Position numbers and translations under genes: made by a program
In this document: piece after piece, positions 17,027 through 25,273 of the stretch
Position numbering within the stretch: the first letter of the stretch is position 1
Layout: each line of letters opens with the position of its first letter
The notes under the pieces: model-generated
What the model saw: the letters and a program-made list of their open reading frames with translations, nothing else
Told to the model about the DNA's origin: nothing
Database searches by the model: none
From: Rhodospirillaceae bacterium MC!
Lineage (GTDB): Bacteria; Pseudomonadota; Alphaproteobacteria; MC1
Assembly (NCBI GenBank): GCA_002632265.1
Contig: NQOV01000007.1
Span: forward strand, 417-55,582
Length of the DNA: 55,166 bases
Direction: 5' to 3'

Positions 17027-18304
17027 TTATTTATATTGATGTACCTTTCGCCCCGTACGGGCTTGTAGAGCGTGGACTGATTGGTCTAAGCGTTTCATTA
17101 AATCGCCACCTGTGAATATTACACCAGAAAATAATTTACTTAATTCTAGATTGGCATAATAATAATCTTCGGTAAAGTTAACCGCTTTCATACTATTACT
17201 AGCTTTTGCCGCTTCTAGCCATACTTTTTGATTATGAAAGAAAGGTACGCCTGCATTAAATTCTTTAGTTTTATATACTTTCTTTAATGTAGGGAATAAT
17301 CCTGCCTTAAATGAAACCAATTGAGATTGAGTTTCGGTTGTGAAATATTTTAAGAAATTATAAGTAAGTGCTTTATTTCTTGATTTTTTCAACATCACGA
17401 AACTAGTACCGCCATTGAAAGCCGAGGCCACATCGCCATCGCCATTTACAGGTAAAGGGAAGACACCCCAATCGCCTTTAGTTTTTGGTGCTCCAATTTC
17501 AATATTTCCCTCAAGCCAAACACCTGACGGAATAGCAACAATAGTACCAGTAGCAATCTCACGCATGAAAGTATCCCAACCTGCACCACTATGATGTAAA
17601 ATCCCTTCGTTCGCCATTTTTTGAATAAGTTTCCACGCTCTCACAGATATAGGATTTTTTAAGTCTATATTACCTTTACTATCGTAATATCCCTTACCGT
17701 ACTGTCCTGCCATTATGCGATAAATACCGTCGCCATCGCTTCCGCTAAACATATATTTACCTGTTTTAGCTTTGATGATTTTACCATATTTTATAAAGTC
17801 ATCCCATGTTTTGATCTGGCTAGGTTTGACCCCTGCCTTAGCAAAAATACTGCGACGATAAAAGATCATAGCTGGACCAATACCAAAAGGTAAACCATAA
17901 ATACGAGATTTATAACTTGCTGACTGGATTTTATAAGCAGGAAATAAATTAGCTAATTTACTAAATCCCATTTTTCCCACATCAACAAAACTACTAGGAT
18001 AAATTTTAATGAAACTATCAAAATGATCATCTTCCATTAAGGTACTATCAGGCAATCCCTTACCATGTGCGACCAATCCTGCCGATAATTTCTCGTAAAG
18101 ATCATCATGACCCCTTGCCACGATCTTAATATGTGCTTGCGGATGAAGTTTCATAAAGGATTTTGCTACCGCCTTTAAAGGTGGCACGTTGATATTCCAC
18201 GCCCAAATAGTTGACGTCCCTGAAAACGCCCCCGCATGAGCCACACCACCGATTGTCGTGGCAAGTAAGGTACTTGCTATTGTTGTTAATAAAATCTTTT
18301 TCAT
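17027..18304 (-). CDS. SBP I: periplasmic sugar-binding protein paralogue
   Basis: 425 residues, signal peptide ending GVAHA. It differs from every other copy at the otherwise invariant SHMYGFP(F/L)DGGP motif, here SRIYGLPFGIGP. That motif lines the family's most conserved block, so ligand handling may be altered. It also has KLHPQAHIKIVARGHDDLYEKL and NPISVRAWKLIQKM. The C-terminus ends RTGRKVHQYK. Lies 78 bp downstream of J and 122 bp upstream of H. Confidence 0.92.
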   Translation of the reverse strand: MKKILLTTIASTLLATTIGGVAHAGAFSGTSTIWAWNINVPPLKAVAKSFMKLHPQAHIKIVARGHDDLYEKLSAGLVAHGKGLPDSTLMEDDHFDSFIKIYPSSFVDVGKMGFSKLANLFPAYKIQSASYKSRIYGLPFGIGPAMIFYRRSIFAKAGVKPSQIKTWDDFIKYGKIIKAKTGKYMFSGSDGDGIYRIMAGQYGKGYYDSKGNIDLKNPISVRAWKLIQKMANEGILHHSGAGWDTFMREIATGTIVAIPSGVWLEGNIEIGAPKTKGDWGVFPLPVNGDGDVASAFNGGTSFVMLKKSRNKALTYNFLKYFTTETQSQLVSFKAGLFPTLKKVYKTKEFNAGVPFFHNQKVWLEAAKASNSMKAVNFTEDYYYANLELSKLFSGVIFTGGDLMKRLDQSVHALQARTGRKVHQYK

Positions 18305-18342
18305 ATTTTTTTCTCTCTTTCGATTTAAATATTGTGATTGTT

Positions 18343-18385
18343 AAATTTAAGGTTAAATTTAAGGTTGAAGTTAAAGTTAAAGTTA
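18343..18385. repeat. TTAAGGTT/GTTAAA simple repeats between SBP J and SBP I
   Basis: Tandem GTTAAATTTAAG and GTTAAA units fill most of the 78-bp spacer. Confidence 0.6.
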
Positions 18386-19666
18386 TTTATACTGATTTAC
18401 CTTACGCCCTGTACGAGCTTGTAAAGTGTGAATGGCTTGATCTAGACGTTTAATCAAATTACCTTTCCCTGTAAAAATTACGCCAGAAAGTAATTTTCCT
18501 ACTTCTATATTGGCATAATAATAATCTTCGGTATAATTAATGGGTTTCACTACATGAACAGCTTTAGCTGCTTCCATATATATCTTTTGCCCTTTAAAAA
18601 AAGGTACGCCTGCATTAAATTCTTTAGTTTTATAAACTGTTTTTAATGTTGGAAATAATCCCACTTTAAAAGCTCCCAATTGTGCTTTGGTTGTGGTTGT
18701 ATAATATTTTAAAAAATTATATGTAAGTGCTTGATGTTTTGAGTATTTAAACACAACAAAACCACCACCGCCATGGGCAGCAGAAGCCACATCGCCATCG
18801 CCATTTACAGGTAAAGGGAACACACCCCAATCGCCTTTGGTTTTTGGTGCACCAAGTTTGATAGTACCTCTAAGCCAAACCCCAGACGGAATAGCCACAA
18901 TAGTACCAGAGCTAATATCTCGCACAGATGGAGTCCAGCCTGACGCACGATAATGCAAAATACCCGCCTTAGCCATATTTTGAAGACGTTGTAAAACTTT
19001 AACAGATACAGGAGATTTTAAATCAATGTTACCATTGTTATCATAATATCCTTTACCGTATTGCCCTACCATGATACGATAAACACCATCATCATCATTA
19101 CCACCAAACATATATTTACCTGTTTTAGCTTTAATGATTTTACCATACTTTAGGAAGTCATCCCATGTCTTGATCTGGCTAGGTTTTACCCCTGCTTTAG
19201 CAAAAGCACTTCTACGATAAAAAACCATAGCCGGACCACCGTCAAGGGGAAAGCCATACATATGAGATTTATAGGTAAAGGCCTTTGCCTTATAGTTAGG
19301 GAATCTGTTAATGAATTTATCCATACCCATTTTGCCTACATTAACAAAACTGCTCGGATAAATTTTCACAAAACTATCAAAATGATCATCTTCAATTAGA
19401 CTAGCGTCAGGCAAGCCCTTACCACGTGCGACCAATCCTGCTGATATCTTTTGATAAATATTATCATGACCGCTTTGAGTGATCTTAATATGTGCTTGCG
19501 GATGAGCTTTCATAAAATCTTTTGCCGCCGCTTGTAACGGTGGTAAATTGATATTCCACGCCCAAATATTAATACTGCCTGAAAATCCATTACTCGCATG
19601 TGCCATACCGCCGAAACTGCTGGCAAGTAAGGTAGTTGCTATTGTTGTTAATAAAATCTTTTTCAT
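18383..19666 (-). CDS. SBP J: periplasmic sugar-binding protein paralogue
   Basis: 427 residues, signal peptide ending GMAHA. Subgroup D/H/I/K. Distinctive stretches: WNINLPPLQAAAKDFMK, KFINRFPNYKAKAFTYKSHMYGFPLDGG, SVKVLQRLQNMAKAG, HYRASGWTPSVRDISSG and LRGTIKLGAP. Tail is RTGRKVNQYK. Second gene of the K-led unit. A hairpin between K and J may lower its expression relative to K. Confidence 0.92.
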   Translation of the reverse strand: MKKILLTTIATTLLASSFGGMAHASNGFSGSINIWAWNINLPPLQAAAKDFMKAHPQAHIKITQSGHDNIYQKISAGLVARGKGLPDASLIEDDHFDSFVKIYPSSFVNVGKMGMDKFINRFPNYKAKAFTYKSHMYGFPLDGGPAMVFYRRSAFAKAGVKPSQIKTWDDFLKYGKIIKAKTGKYMFGGNDDDGVYRIMVGQYGKGYYDNNGNIDLKSPVSVKVLQRLQNMAKAGILHYRASGWTPSVRDISSGTIVAIPSGVWLRGTIKLGAPKTKGDWGVFPLPVNGDGDVASAAHGGGGFVVFKYSKHQALTYNFLKYYTTTTKAQLGAFKVGLFPTLKTVYKTKEFNAGVPFFKGQKIYMEAAKAVHVVKPINYTEDYYYANIEVGKLLSGVIFTGKGNLIKRLDQAIHTLQARTGRKVNQYK

Positions 19667-19838
19667 ATTTTTTCTCTCTTTCGATTTAATTCAATTTGAG
19701 TATTTTTATATATGATTATATTTGTATTTATTATTTTTGTTGTTTTTTTGTTTGTATTTTTATTCTTTTTATTATTCTTATTTTTGTTATTTTTATCATA
19801 TTACAAAGTAAACTTAATAATTAATATAATTCAATTGA

Positions 19839-19890
19839 AGTCATTGAAGATACCATAAATAATGAAATAAATAGTATCTTCTTTATGACT
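19839..19890 (-). terminator. Putative terminator/attenuator after SBP K
   Basis: Imperfect stem AGTCATTGAAGATAC / GTATCTTCTTTATGACT with a 20-base AT-rich loop, lying between the K stop and the J start. No strong T-run directly follows, so partial termination or 3'-end protection is more likely. The rest of the 19667-19964 spacer is simple AT/GT-rich sequence. Confidence 0.45.
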
Positions 19891-19964
19891 GAATATAACT
19901 TACTGAATGTAACTTACTTAATATAAGTTATTTAATATAAGTTATGTTAGGTTAGGTTAAGTTA

Positions 19965-21239
19965 TTAGTACTGGTTTGCTTTGCGACCTGTACGAGCTTT
20001 TAAGCTTTTTACAGCTTGATCTAAACGTTTAACCATATTGGTATTTGTAAAGATTGCACCTGAATATAATTTGCCTAATTCCATATTGGCATAATAATAA
20101 TCTTCGGTATAATTAACTGGTTTAATTACTTTAATAGCTTTAGCAGCCTCTAGCCAGATTTTTTGACCTTTGAAGAAAGGTATACCTGCACTAAATTCTT
20201 TAGTTGTATAAACTTTATTTAGTGTTGGGAATAATCCTGCTTTAAAGGCAACCAATTGAGCTGATGTTTCTGTTGTGAAGTATTTTAAAAAGCTATATGT
20301 AAGAGCTTTATTGCGTGATTTTTTAAGCATAACAAACCCGCTACCACCTTGAGAGGCTGACGCCACATCGCCATCGCCATTTACAGGCAAAGGCATTACA
20401 CCCCAATCGCCTTTAGTTTTTGGTGCTGACGATTCGATATTACCTTCAAGCCAAGCCCCTGCAGGAATAGCTACAACTGTACCAGTGGAAATATCACGCA
20501 TGAACGGATTCCAACCTGGAGCACGTTGATGTAAGATCCCTGCTTTAGCCATTTTTTGAATGAATTGCAAAGCTTTAACCGATTTAGGATTTTTTAGATC
20601 AATATTACCTTTAACATCGTAATATCCTTTACCGTACTGGCCTGCCATTATGCGATATGAACCATCGTCATTACTACCACCAAACATAAATTTGCCTGTT
20701 TTCGCTTTGATGATTTTACCATATTTTAAGAAGTCATTCCACGTCTTGATCTGACTAGGTTTTACACCTGCTTTAGCAAATGCACTGCGACGATAAAAGA
20801 TCATAGCTGGACCACCATCAAGGGGAAATCCGTACATATGAGATTTATATTTAAAAGCACTTGCTTTATAATCAGGGAAAAGATTCGTTAATTTATCAAA
20901 CCCCATAGTTCCCACATTAACAAAACTTCTAGGATAAATCTTCACAAAGCTATCAAAGTGATCATCTTCAATTAGGGTAGCATCAGGCAAGCCTTTACCA
21001 CGAGCGATCAAGCCAGCCGATAATTTTTGATATACATCATTATGACCAATTTCTGTAATCTTAATATGTGCTTTCGGATGAAGTTTCATAAATGCTTTTG
21101 CCGCCGCCTTTAAAGGTGGCACATTAATATTCCAAGCCCAAATATTGGCAGAGCCTGTAAATTGACCAGCATTCGCTACACCACCAAAGGTAGTAGCAAT
21201 TAAAGTAGTAGCTATTGTTGTTAATAAAATCTTTTTCAT
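19965..21239 (-). CDS. SBP K: periplasmic sugar-binding protein paralogue, promoter-proximal copy
   Basis: 424 residues, signal peptide ending GVANA. It carries many of the residues shared most widely across the family: WNINVPPLKAAAKAFMK, SHMYGFPLDGGPAMIFYRRS, MRDISTGTVVAIPAGAW and NYTEDYYYANMELGKLYSG. It is the first gene next to the divergent AraC-type regulator, with the best-preserved promoter and a perfect operator palindrome. That makes it the likeliest directly regulated, ancestral-like copy. Confidence 0.93.
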   Translation of the reverse strand: MKKILLTTIATTLIATTFGGVANAGQFTGSANIWAWNINVPPLKAAAKAFMKLHPKAHIKITEIGHNDVYQKLSAGLIARGKGLPDATLIEDDHFDSFVKIYPRSFVNVGTMGFDKLTNLFPDYKASAFKYKSHMYGFPLDGGPAMIFYRRSAFAKAGVKPSQIKTWNDFLKYGKIIKAKTGKFMFGGSNDDGSYRIMAGQYGKGYYDVKGNIDLKNPKSVKALQFIQKMAKAGILHQRAPGWNPFMRDISTGTVVAIPAGAWLEGNIESSAPKTKGDWGVMPLPVNGDGDVASASQGGSGFVMLKKSRNKALTYSFLKYFTTETSAQLVAFKAGLFPTLNKVYTTKEFSAGIPFFKGQKIWLEAAKAIKVIKPVNYTEDYYYANMELGKLYSGAIFTNTNMVKRLDQAVKSLKARTGRKANQY

Positions 21240-21331
21240 AAGTTATTCCTTTTATCTTCTTATTTTATTGTGTTTTATTTTTATGTTTGATTTATATTTT
21301 ACCTTTTTTTATAGTAAATAAAATATATAAC

Positions 21332-21351
21332 AGTAATCTTTTACGATTACT
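21332..21351 (-). promoter_or_regulatory. Perfect palindromic operator/hairpin ahead of SBP K
   Basis: AGTAATC-TTTTAC-GATTACT, a perfect 7-bp inverted repeat immediately downstream of the -10 box, so around the transcription start. It could be a repressor site or a 5' mRNA hairpin. Related copies occur at 14039, 8455 and 2757. Confidence 0.65.
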
Positions 21352-21360
21352 ATCTAATAC

Positions 21361-21388
21361 AGTATAACATATATTTATATAAATGCAA
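21361..21388 (-). promoter_or_regulatory. Promoter of SBP K
   Basis: Minus strand TTGCAT (21383-21388), 16-base spacer, TATACT (21361-21366). The upstream block ACTATAACAAAAA is shared with the promoter of the SBP remnant near 2850. The 290-bp spacer to the divergent AraC gene therefore holds both genes' control regions. Confidence 0.65.
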
Positions 21389-21529
21389 TAACAAAAAGAC
21401 CAAAAACGATCTTAAATGGTTTTTTTGTTATAGTGTTAATTTTATATTAAAAGATTTACAAGTAAAAAAGAATCTGTTAACATGGTAAAGTAAACTAACA
21501 ACATTCACTATTATATAAAGGCTAGAGCT

Positions 21530-22402
21530 ATGAATATACATGAATTTACGGTATCTAAGTACATATATATATCACGCAACATTAAACATCCAACCTATGA
21601 GAAACATAGCCATAACTTTCTTGAATGCTTTCTTGTAGTTAAAGGTTATGGAATTCATATTCATAATAATTTTTACGATCTGCTGTTACCTGGATCATTC
21701 GTAATGATTAACATTAAAGATGAACATCAATTCCTAGAAACTCATGATCTAGAATTGGTAAATATTAGCATTTTTCCCAATGCGTGGGAAGATACATCAC
21801 CTTTGTTAATTAATTACACAAAAGAAATCAGTCAAATATTCACTAGATATAACAGACATATAACCCTATCAGGGCAAACCTTATATCAAGTAAACGCTCT
21901 AGCTTATTGGGCTGAAAAGGAATTAAGGCAGACGGTATATATTCATAAAGAAACTACTAATGTTTTAATTTCTACAATCATATCGCAAATTTTTGTTACT
22001 ATCATCAGAAGTAAGAAAAATATAAAAACATGCGAAGATCTCAACAGGGAAAGGAACTTGTATACTAATCAAACAATCGAGCATGATATTATAGATTTAC
22101 TTTACAATTATATTTCCTTTGATAATGACATTTTAATTACAGATTACGCCCTAACTCGCTCACGTACATACAATACATTCGCTCGTACATTTAAAAAATT
22201 GGTGGGCTTAAATGCCAAGGACGTCCAGAACAAAATAAAATTATTTAACAGTCGAAATATGATAATACAACATCCAGAAAAACAAATAACCCAAATCGCC
22301 ACAAGCTCTGGCTTTAACGATATGGCGTATTTCTCCAAAACATTCAAAAAAGAATTCAAGATCCAACCCACCCAACTCCTAAAAGAAAACTTACGCACCT
22401 GA
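21530..22402 (+). CDS. AraC-family transcriptional regulator
   Basis: 290 residues. Residues about 20-85 form a cupin-like effector domain (HSHNFLECFLVVKGYGIHI, then DEHQFLETHDLEL). The C-terminal ~95 residues hold the paired helix-turn-helix of AraC/XylS proteins, ending with the signature IATSSGFNDMAYFSKTFKKEF then PTQLL. Divergent to the SBP array, it is the only regulator in the island and is the obvious candidate to control it in response to a sugar. A partial decayed copy lies at 10995-11071. It converges with murD, 21 bp between stops. Confidence 0.93.
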   Translation: MNIHEFTVSKYIYISRNIKHPTYEKHSHNFLECFLVVKGYGIHIHNNFYDLLLPGSFVMINIKDEHQFLETHDLELVNISIFPNAWEDTSPLLINYTKEISQIFTRYNRHITLSGQTLYQVNALAYWAEKELRQTVYIHKETTNVLISTIISQIFVTIIRSKKNIKTCEDLNRERNLYTNQTIEHDIIDLLYNYISFDNDILITDYALTRSRTYNTFARTFKKLVGLNAKDVQNKIKLFNSRNMIIQHPEKQITQIATSSGFNDMAYFSKTFKKEFKIQPTQLLKENLRT

Positions 22403-22423
22403 TATTAAGCACAGATTAGATTA

Positions 22424-23830
22424 TTACTCGCCTGTAATTATGTCGCTTATGGTGGCTTGGAAGATATTTCCACGGTCTTCGAAACTTTTGAACATGTCGA
22501 AACTTGCACAGGCAGGAGCTAGGAGAACGACGCCACCGCCGTTTTTGTTGCTGGCGTCTTTATAGGCTTGTTTTATGGCGTTGATGAACGAGATATGTTT
22601 TCTTTTTACTGGGTGGATGTCTTCCATTTTGATGTTTGTATCGTCGAATATGCTAAAGTTGGTATAGCCTGCGTCTCTTAGGGTTTGAGCGAATTCTTCA
22701 CGGGCTTGACCGTATAAATATACGTGTGCCACTTGGCTTTTAATTTCGTCTACTATGGATGTAATTCCGCCCTCTTTGGCGATACCGCCAAGCAGTAAAT
22801 GGGATTGTGAGAAGTTTTCTATGGCTTTTTGGGTTGAAACGGCGTTGGTGGCTTTGCTATCGTTATAGAATTCCACATCATTAAATTTTAAAACAAATTG
22901 TTGACGATGTGCCAAGCCTGCAAATGTGATAAATGCTTGATTGATAACATCATTTTCCAAACCGCAAGCGTGCAATGTTGCCCATGCTGATACGGCATTC
23001 TGTGCATTGTGCGATCCGTGTAAATGTTTATAATCGCCAAGATTTCCCAGTGGATTTTCATCTTGAGTGCTATAAATAGAGTTATCTTTAATATAATAAT
23101 CTGCAGATTTTTCGCTAGAAGATACGGTTATAACCTTTTGTTTTCCCTGATCTTTCAAGCGAGTAGCCACCTTTTCGCTATACTCATCATCAATACAGAT
23201 AATCGCAAAATGATTACTATTTTGATTATGGAAAATATTCGCTTTAGCGTTGATGTAGTCATTAATATCCCCATGGCGTATTAGATGATCTTCGGAAATA
23301 TTCAACCATAAAGCCACATTAAATACGGTAGTTGGAACGAGTTCTAGCATATATGAAGACATTTCCAAGACATAATTTTCACAATTACCCAAACTAACCG
23401 CAGGCTTACCTAAATTCGCCCCTGCGTTAACGCTGATTCCTGCGTGCAACATGGTATGATGTAATAATTCTGTGGTGGTAGATTTCCCATTCGTACCAGT
23501 AATGCCGATGAAGTTTGCGGTGGATTTATCCTTATAAAGCAATTCCACATCGCCGACAATAGGCACATTTTTCTTCTTAGCTTGAGCGATCATTGGGTGC
23601 GGTTTAGGATGTGTATGGGGAATACCTGGGCTTAAGACTATATAACTAATATCATCCCAATCGGTATTTTCCAACGTGATAGAATCCAATCCTTGCTCTT
23701 GTGCTTGCAATCTTACTTCTTCCTTATCGTCCCACACAAGAACATTTTCGCCCTTTTCCTTTAAAAATAATGCGTCGGCAAGCCCTGCTTTACCCAAGCC
23801 TATAACCGCTACTTTTTTACTATTATCCAT
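22424..23830 (-). CDS. murD: UDP-N-acetylmuramoyl-L-alanine:D-glutamate ligase
   Basis: 468 residues from the ATG at 23830 (MDNSKKVAVIGLGKAG); a TTG five codons upstream is a less likely start. It adds D-glutamate to UDP-MurNAc-L-Ala in peptidoglycan synthesis. Visible: N-terminal Rossmann GLGKAG, ATP-binding GITGTNGKSTTTELLHH, the NDSKATN motif and the C-terminal LLAPACASFDMFKSFEDRG signature. Length is normal. With dacA and rlpA it indicates a retained murein wall. It stands apart from the usual mur cluster. Confidence 0.95.
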   Translation of the reverse strand: MDNSKKVAVIGLGKAGLADALFLKEKGENVLVWDDKEEVRLQAQEQGLDSITLENTDWDDISYIVLSPGIPHTHPKPHPMIAQAKKKNVPIVGDVELLYKDKSTANFIGITGTNGKSTTTELLHHTMLHAGISVNAGANLGKPAVSLGNCENYVLEMSSYMLELVPTTVFNVALWLNISEDHLIRHGDINDYINAKANIFHNQNSNHFAIICIDDEYSEKVATRLKDQGKQKVITVSSSEKSADYYIKDNSIYSTQDENPLGNLGDYKHLHGSHNAQNAVSAWATLHACGLENDVINQAFITFAGLAHRQQFVLKFNDVEFYNDSKATNAVSTQKAIENFSQSHLLLGGIAKEGGITSIVDEIKSQVAHVYLYGQAREEFAQTLRDAGYTNFSIFDDTNIKMEDIHPVKRKHISFINAIKQAYKDASNKNGGGVVLLAPACASFDMFKSFEDRGNIFQATISDIITGE

Positions 23831-23913
23831 AATTCCATATCCCAACTTTATATCTAACTGTTATTTGTATACATATGATACTAACATAAATTATATAAGA
23901 AATCAAAATAAAA

Positions 23914-25248
23914 TTATTTTGCCCCTAATTTCTTTAATGTTTGAATTACATTAGGGGATTGATCCGATAGTATGGCATAATCTAAAGCAGTTTTTCCCTT
24001 ATTGCTTTTTGCGTTGATCTTCGCTCCTGCTTTTACTAAGATCTTAATGTTCTCAATAACTTCCTTTTGAATGTATGGAGTATCATTTACATACATTATA
24101 GAGCCATCGTAGTTGCGTCCGCTACCTTCGTTAGCGTAACGTGTACCTTTTAAAGTTCCATATTCATATAATGTTTGTAATGCTCCAAAACGCTTATTTA
24201 CTACCATATACATTAAGGGAGTTAAGCCGTAATTATCTTTAGCGTTAACATCTGCCCCAGCTTTTATCAAATCGGCAATTAGTGTATTTCTCATATTATA
24301 AAAACTAAGAGAAGTGGTTTCCATTAAAGGTGTAATATTGTTATCGGCCTTTAATTTTTGATTTACATCAAATTTTAATCCTGCCTGCAATAGTTGGGAT
24401 AATGCGTAAGGTAAATCAACAGCAGAATCACGATTATAAATAGTGTTGGTTAAAAGAGTTTTAGTAACTTTCTTTGTATCTACCCCAGCGGTTATTAAGC
24501 TTTTGATTATGGGTAAAGTATCATGACTTCTAAACACACGCCACATATGAAACCAACCATTTTTATTAAAGGCAATATTAAAAGCATTATCCCCATCTGA
24601 ATTAGTGATATTAACATCAGCCCTTGCTTTTATTAATCTATCAACTATTGGAAGATTATTTTTTATAACCGCTTGAATTAAAGCGGTATTGCCTTTTTTA
24701 TTTTTAATAGTAACATCAGCACCTGCTTTTATTAATCTATCAACTATTGAAAGATTATTTTTCATAACCGCTTGCATTAAGGCGGTATTGCCTTTTTTAT
24801 TTTTAATATTAATATGGGTTTTAGCGTCTATTAAGATGTTAAGTAGTTCTAGTTTTTGACTTTCTAAAACTATATTCATTAAAGGACTATTGCCGTCCAC
24901 ATCAACGATATTAGGATCGGCTTTTCTTTGGATTAAAAGCTTAAAAGTGTCAGATCTCTTCTTTAATGCTTGCTTAGTATGTTCTAAATATTTTTTCGAT
25001 ATCTTAAGCAAGGCAGTATTACCCCAACTATTAACCAAATTCACATTAGATTTAAAAGCTTTTTCCTGACGTATGAATCTCATTTGCTCGGAAAAGCTCA
25101 CTTTATCATCTGGCTCATTGTGATATATTAAAGAAGTATCTTTATTCTTAACGTAAATATAATCTGGCACTTCAGAGCCTAGACCCAAACCTATCGCTAC
25201 TAATATACCCAAGGCTATTAGTAGCAATTTCTTTTTAGGTTTGTTCAT
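23914..25248 (-). CDS. Membrane-anchored ankyrin-repeat protein
   Basis: 444 residues. A single N-terminal hydrophobic segment (LLLIALGILVAIGLGLG, about 8-25) acts as signal anchor or uncleaved signal. The rest is about seven to eight ankyrin-type repeats, e.g. DVDGNSPLMNIV, NKKGNTALMQAV (twice) and DNYGLTPLMYMV, with KAGAKINAKSNKGKTALDYA at the end. The repeats at 24614-24811 are nearly identical. Ankyrin proteins in host-associated bacteria often bind host proteins, but this one appears periplasmic or surface-facing and its partner is unknown. Starts 25 bp after nusA with a good GGAG site. Confidence 0.88.
   Translation of the reverse strand: MNKPKKKLLLIALGILVAIGLGLGSEVPDYIYVKNKDTSLIYHNEPDDKVSFSEQMRFIRQEKAFKSNVNLVNSWGNTALLKISKKYLEHTKQALKKRSDTFKLLIQRKADPNIVDVDGNSPLMNIVLESQKLELLNILIDAKTHINIKNKKGNTALMQAVMKNNLSIVDRLIKAGADVTIKNKKGNTALIQAVIKNNLPIVDRLIKARADVNITNSDGDNAFNIAFNKNGWFHMWRVFRSHDTLPIIKSLITAGVDTKKVTKTLLTNTIYNRDSAVDLPYALSQLLQAGLKFDVNQKLKADNNITPLMETTSLSFYNMRNTLIADLIKAGADVNAKDNYGLTPLMYMVVNKRFGALQTLYEYGTLKGTRYANEGSGRNYDGSIMYVNDTPYIQKEVIENIKILVKAGAKINAKSNKGKTALDYAILSDQSPNVIQTLKKLGAK
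24614..24811. repeat. 99-bp in-frame tandem duplication within the ankyrin gene
   Basis: Two adjacent 99-base units (24614-24712 and 24713-24811), each one 33-residue ankyrin repeat, differ at only a few bases. This indicates recent duplication and possible copy-number variation. Confidence 0.85.
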
Positions 25249-25273
25249 GAATTATCACTCCATGGGTAGCTCG

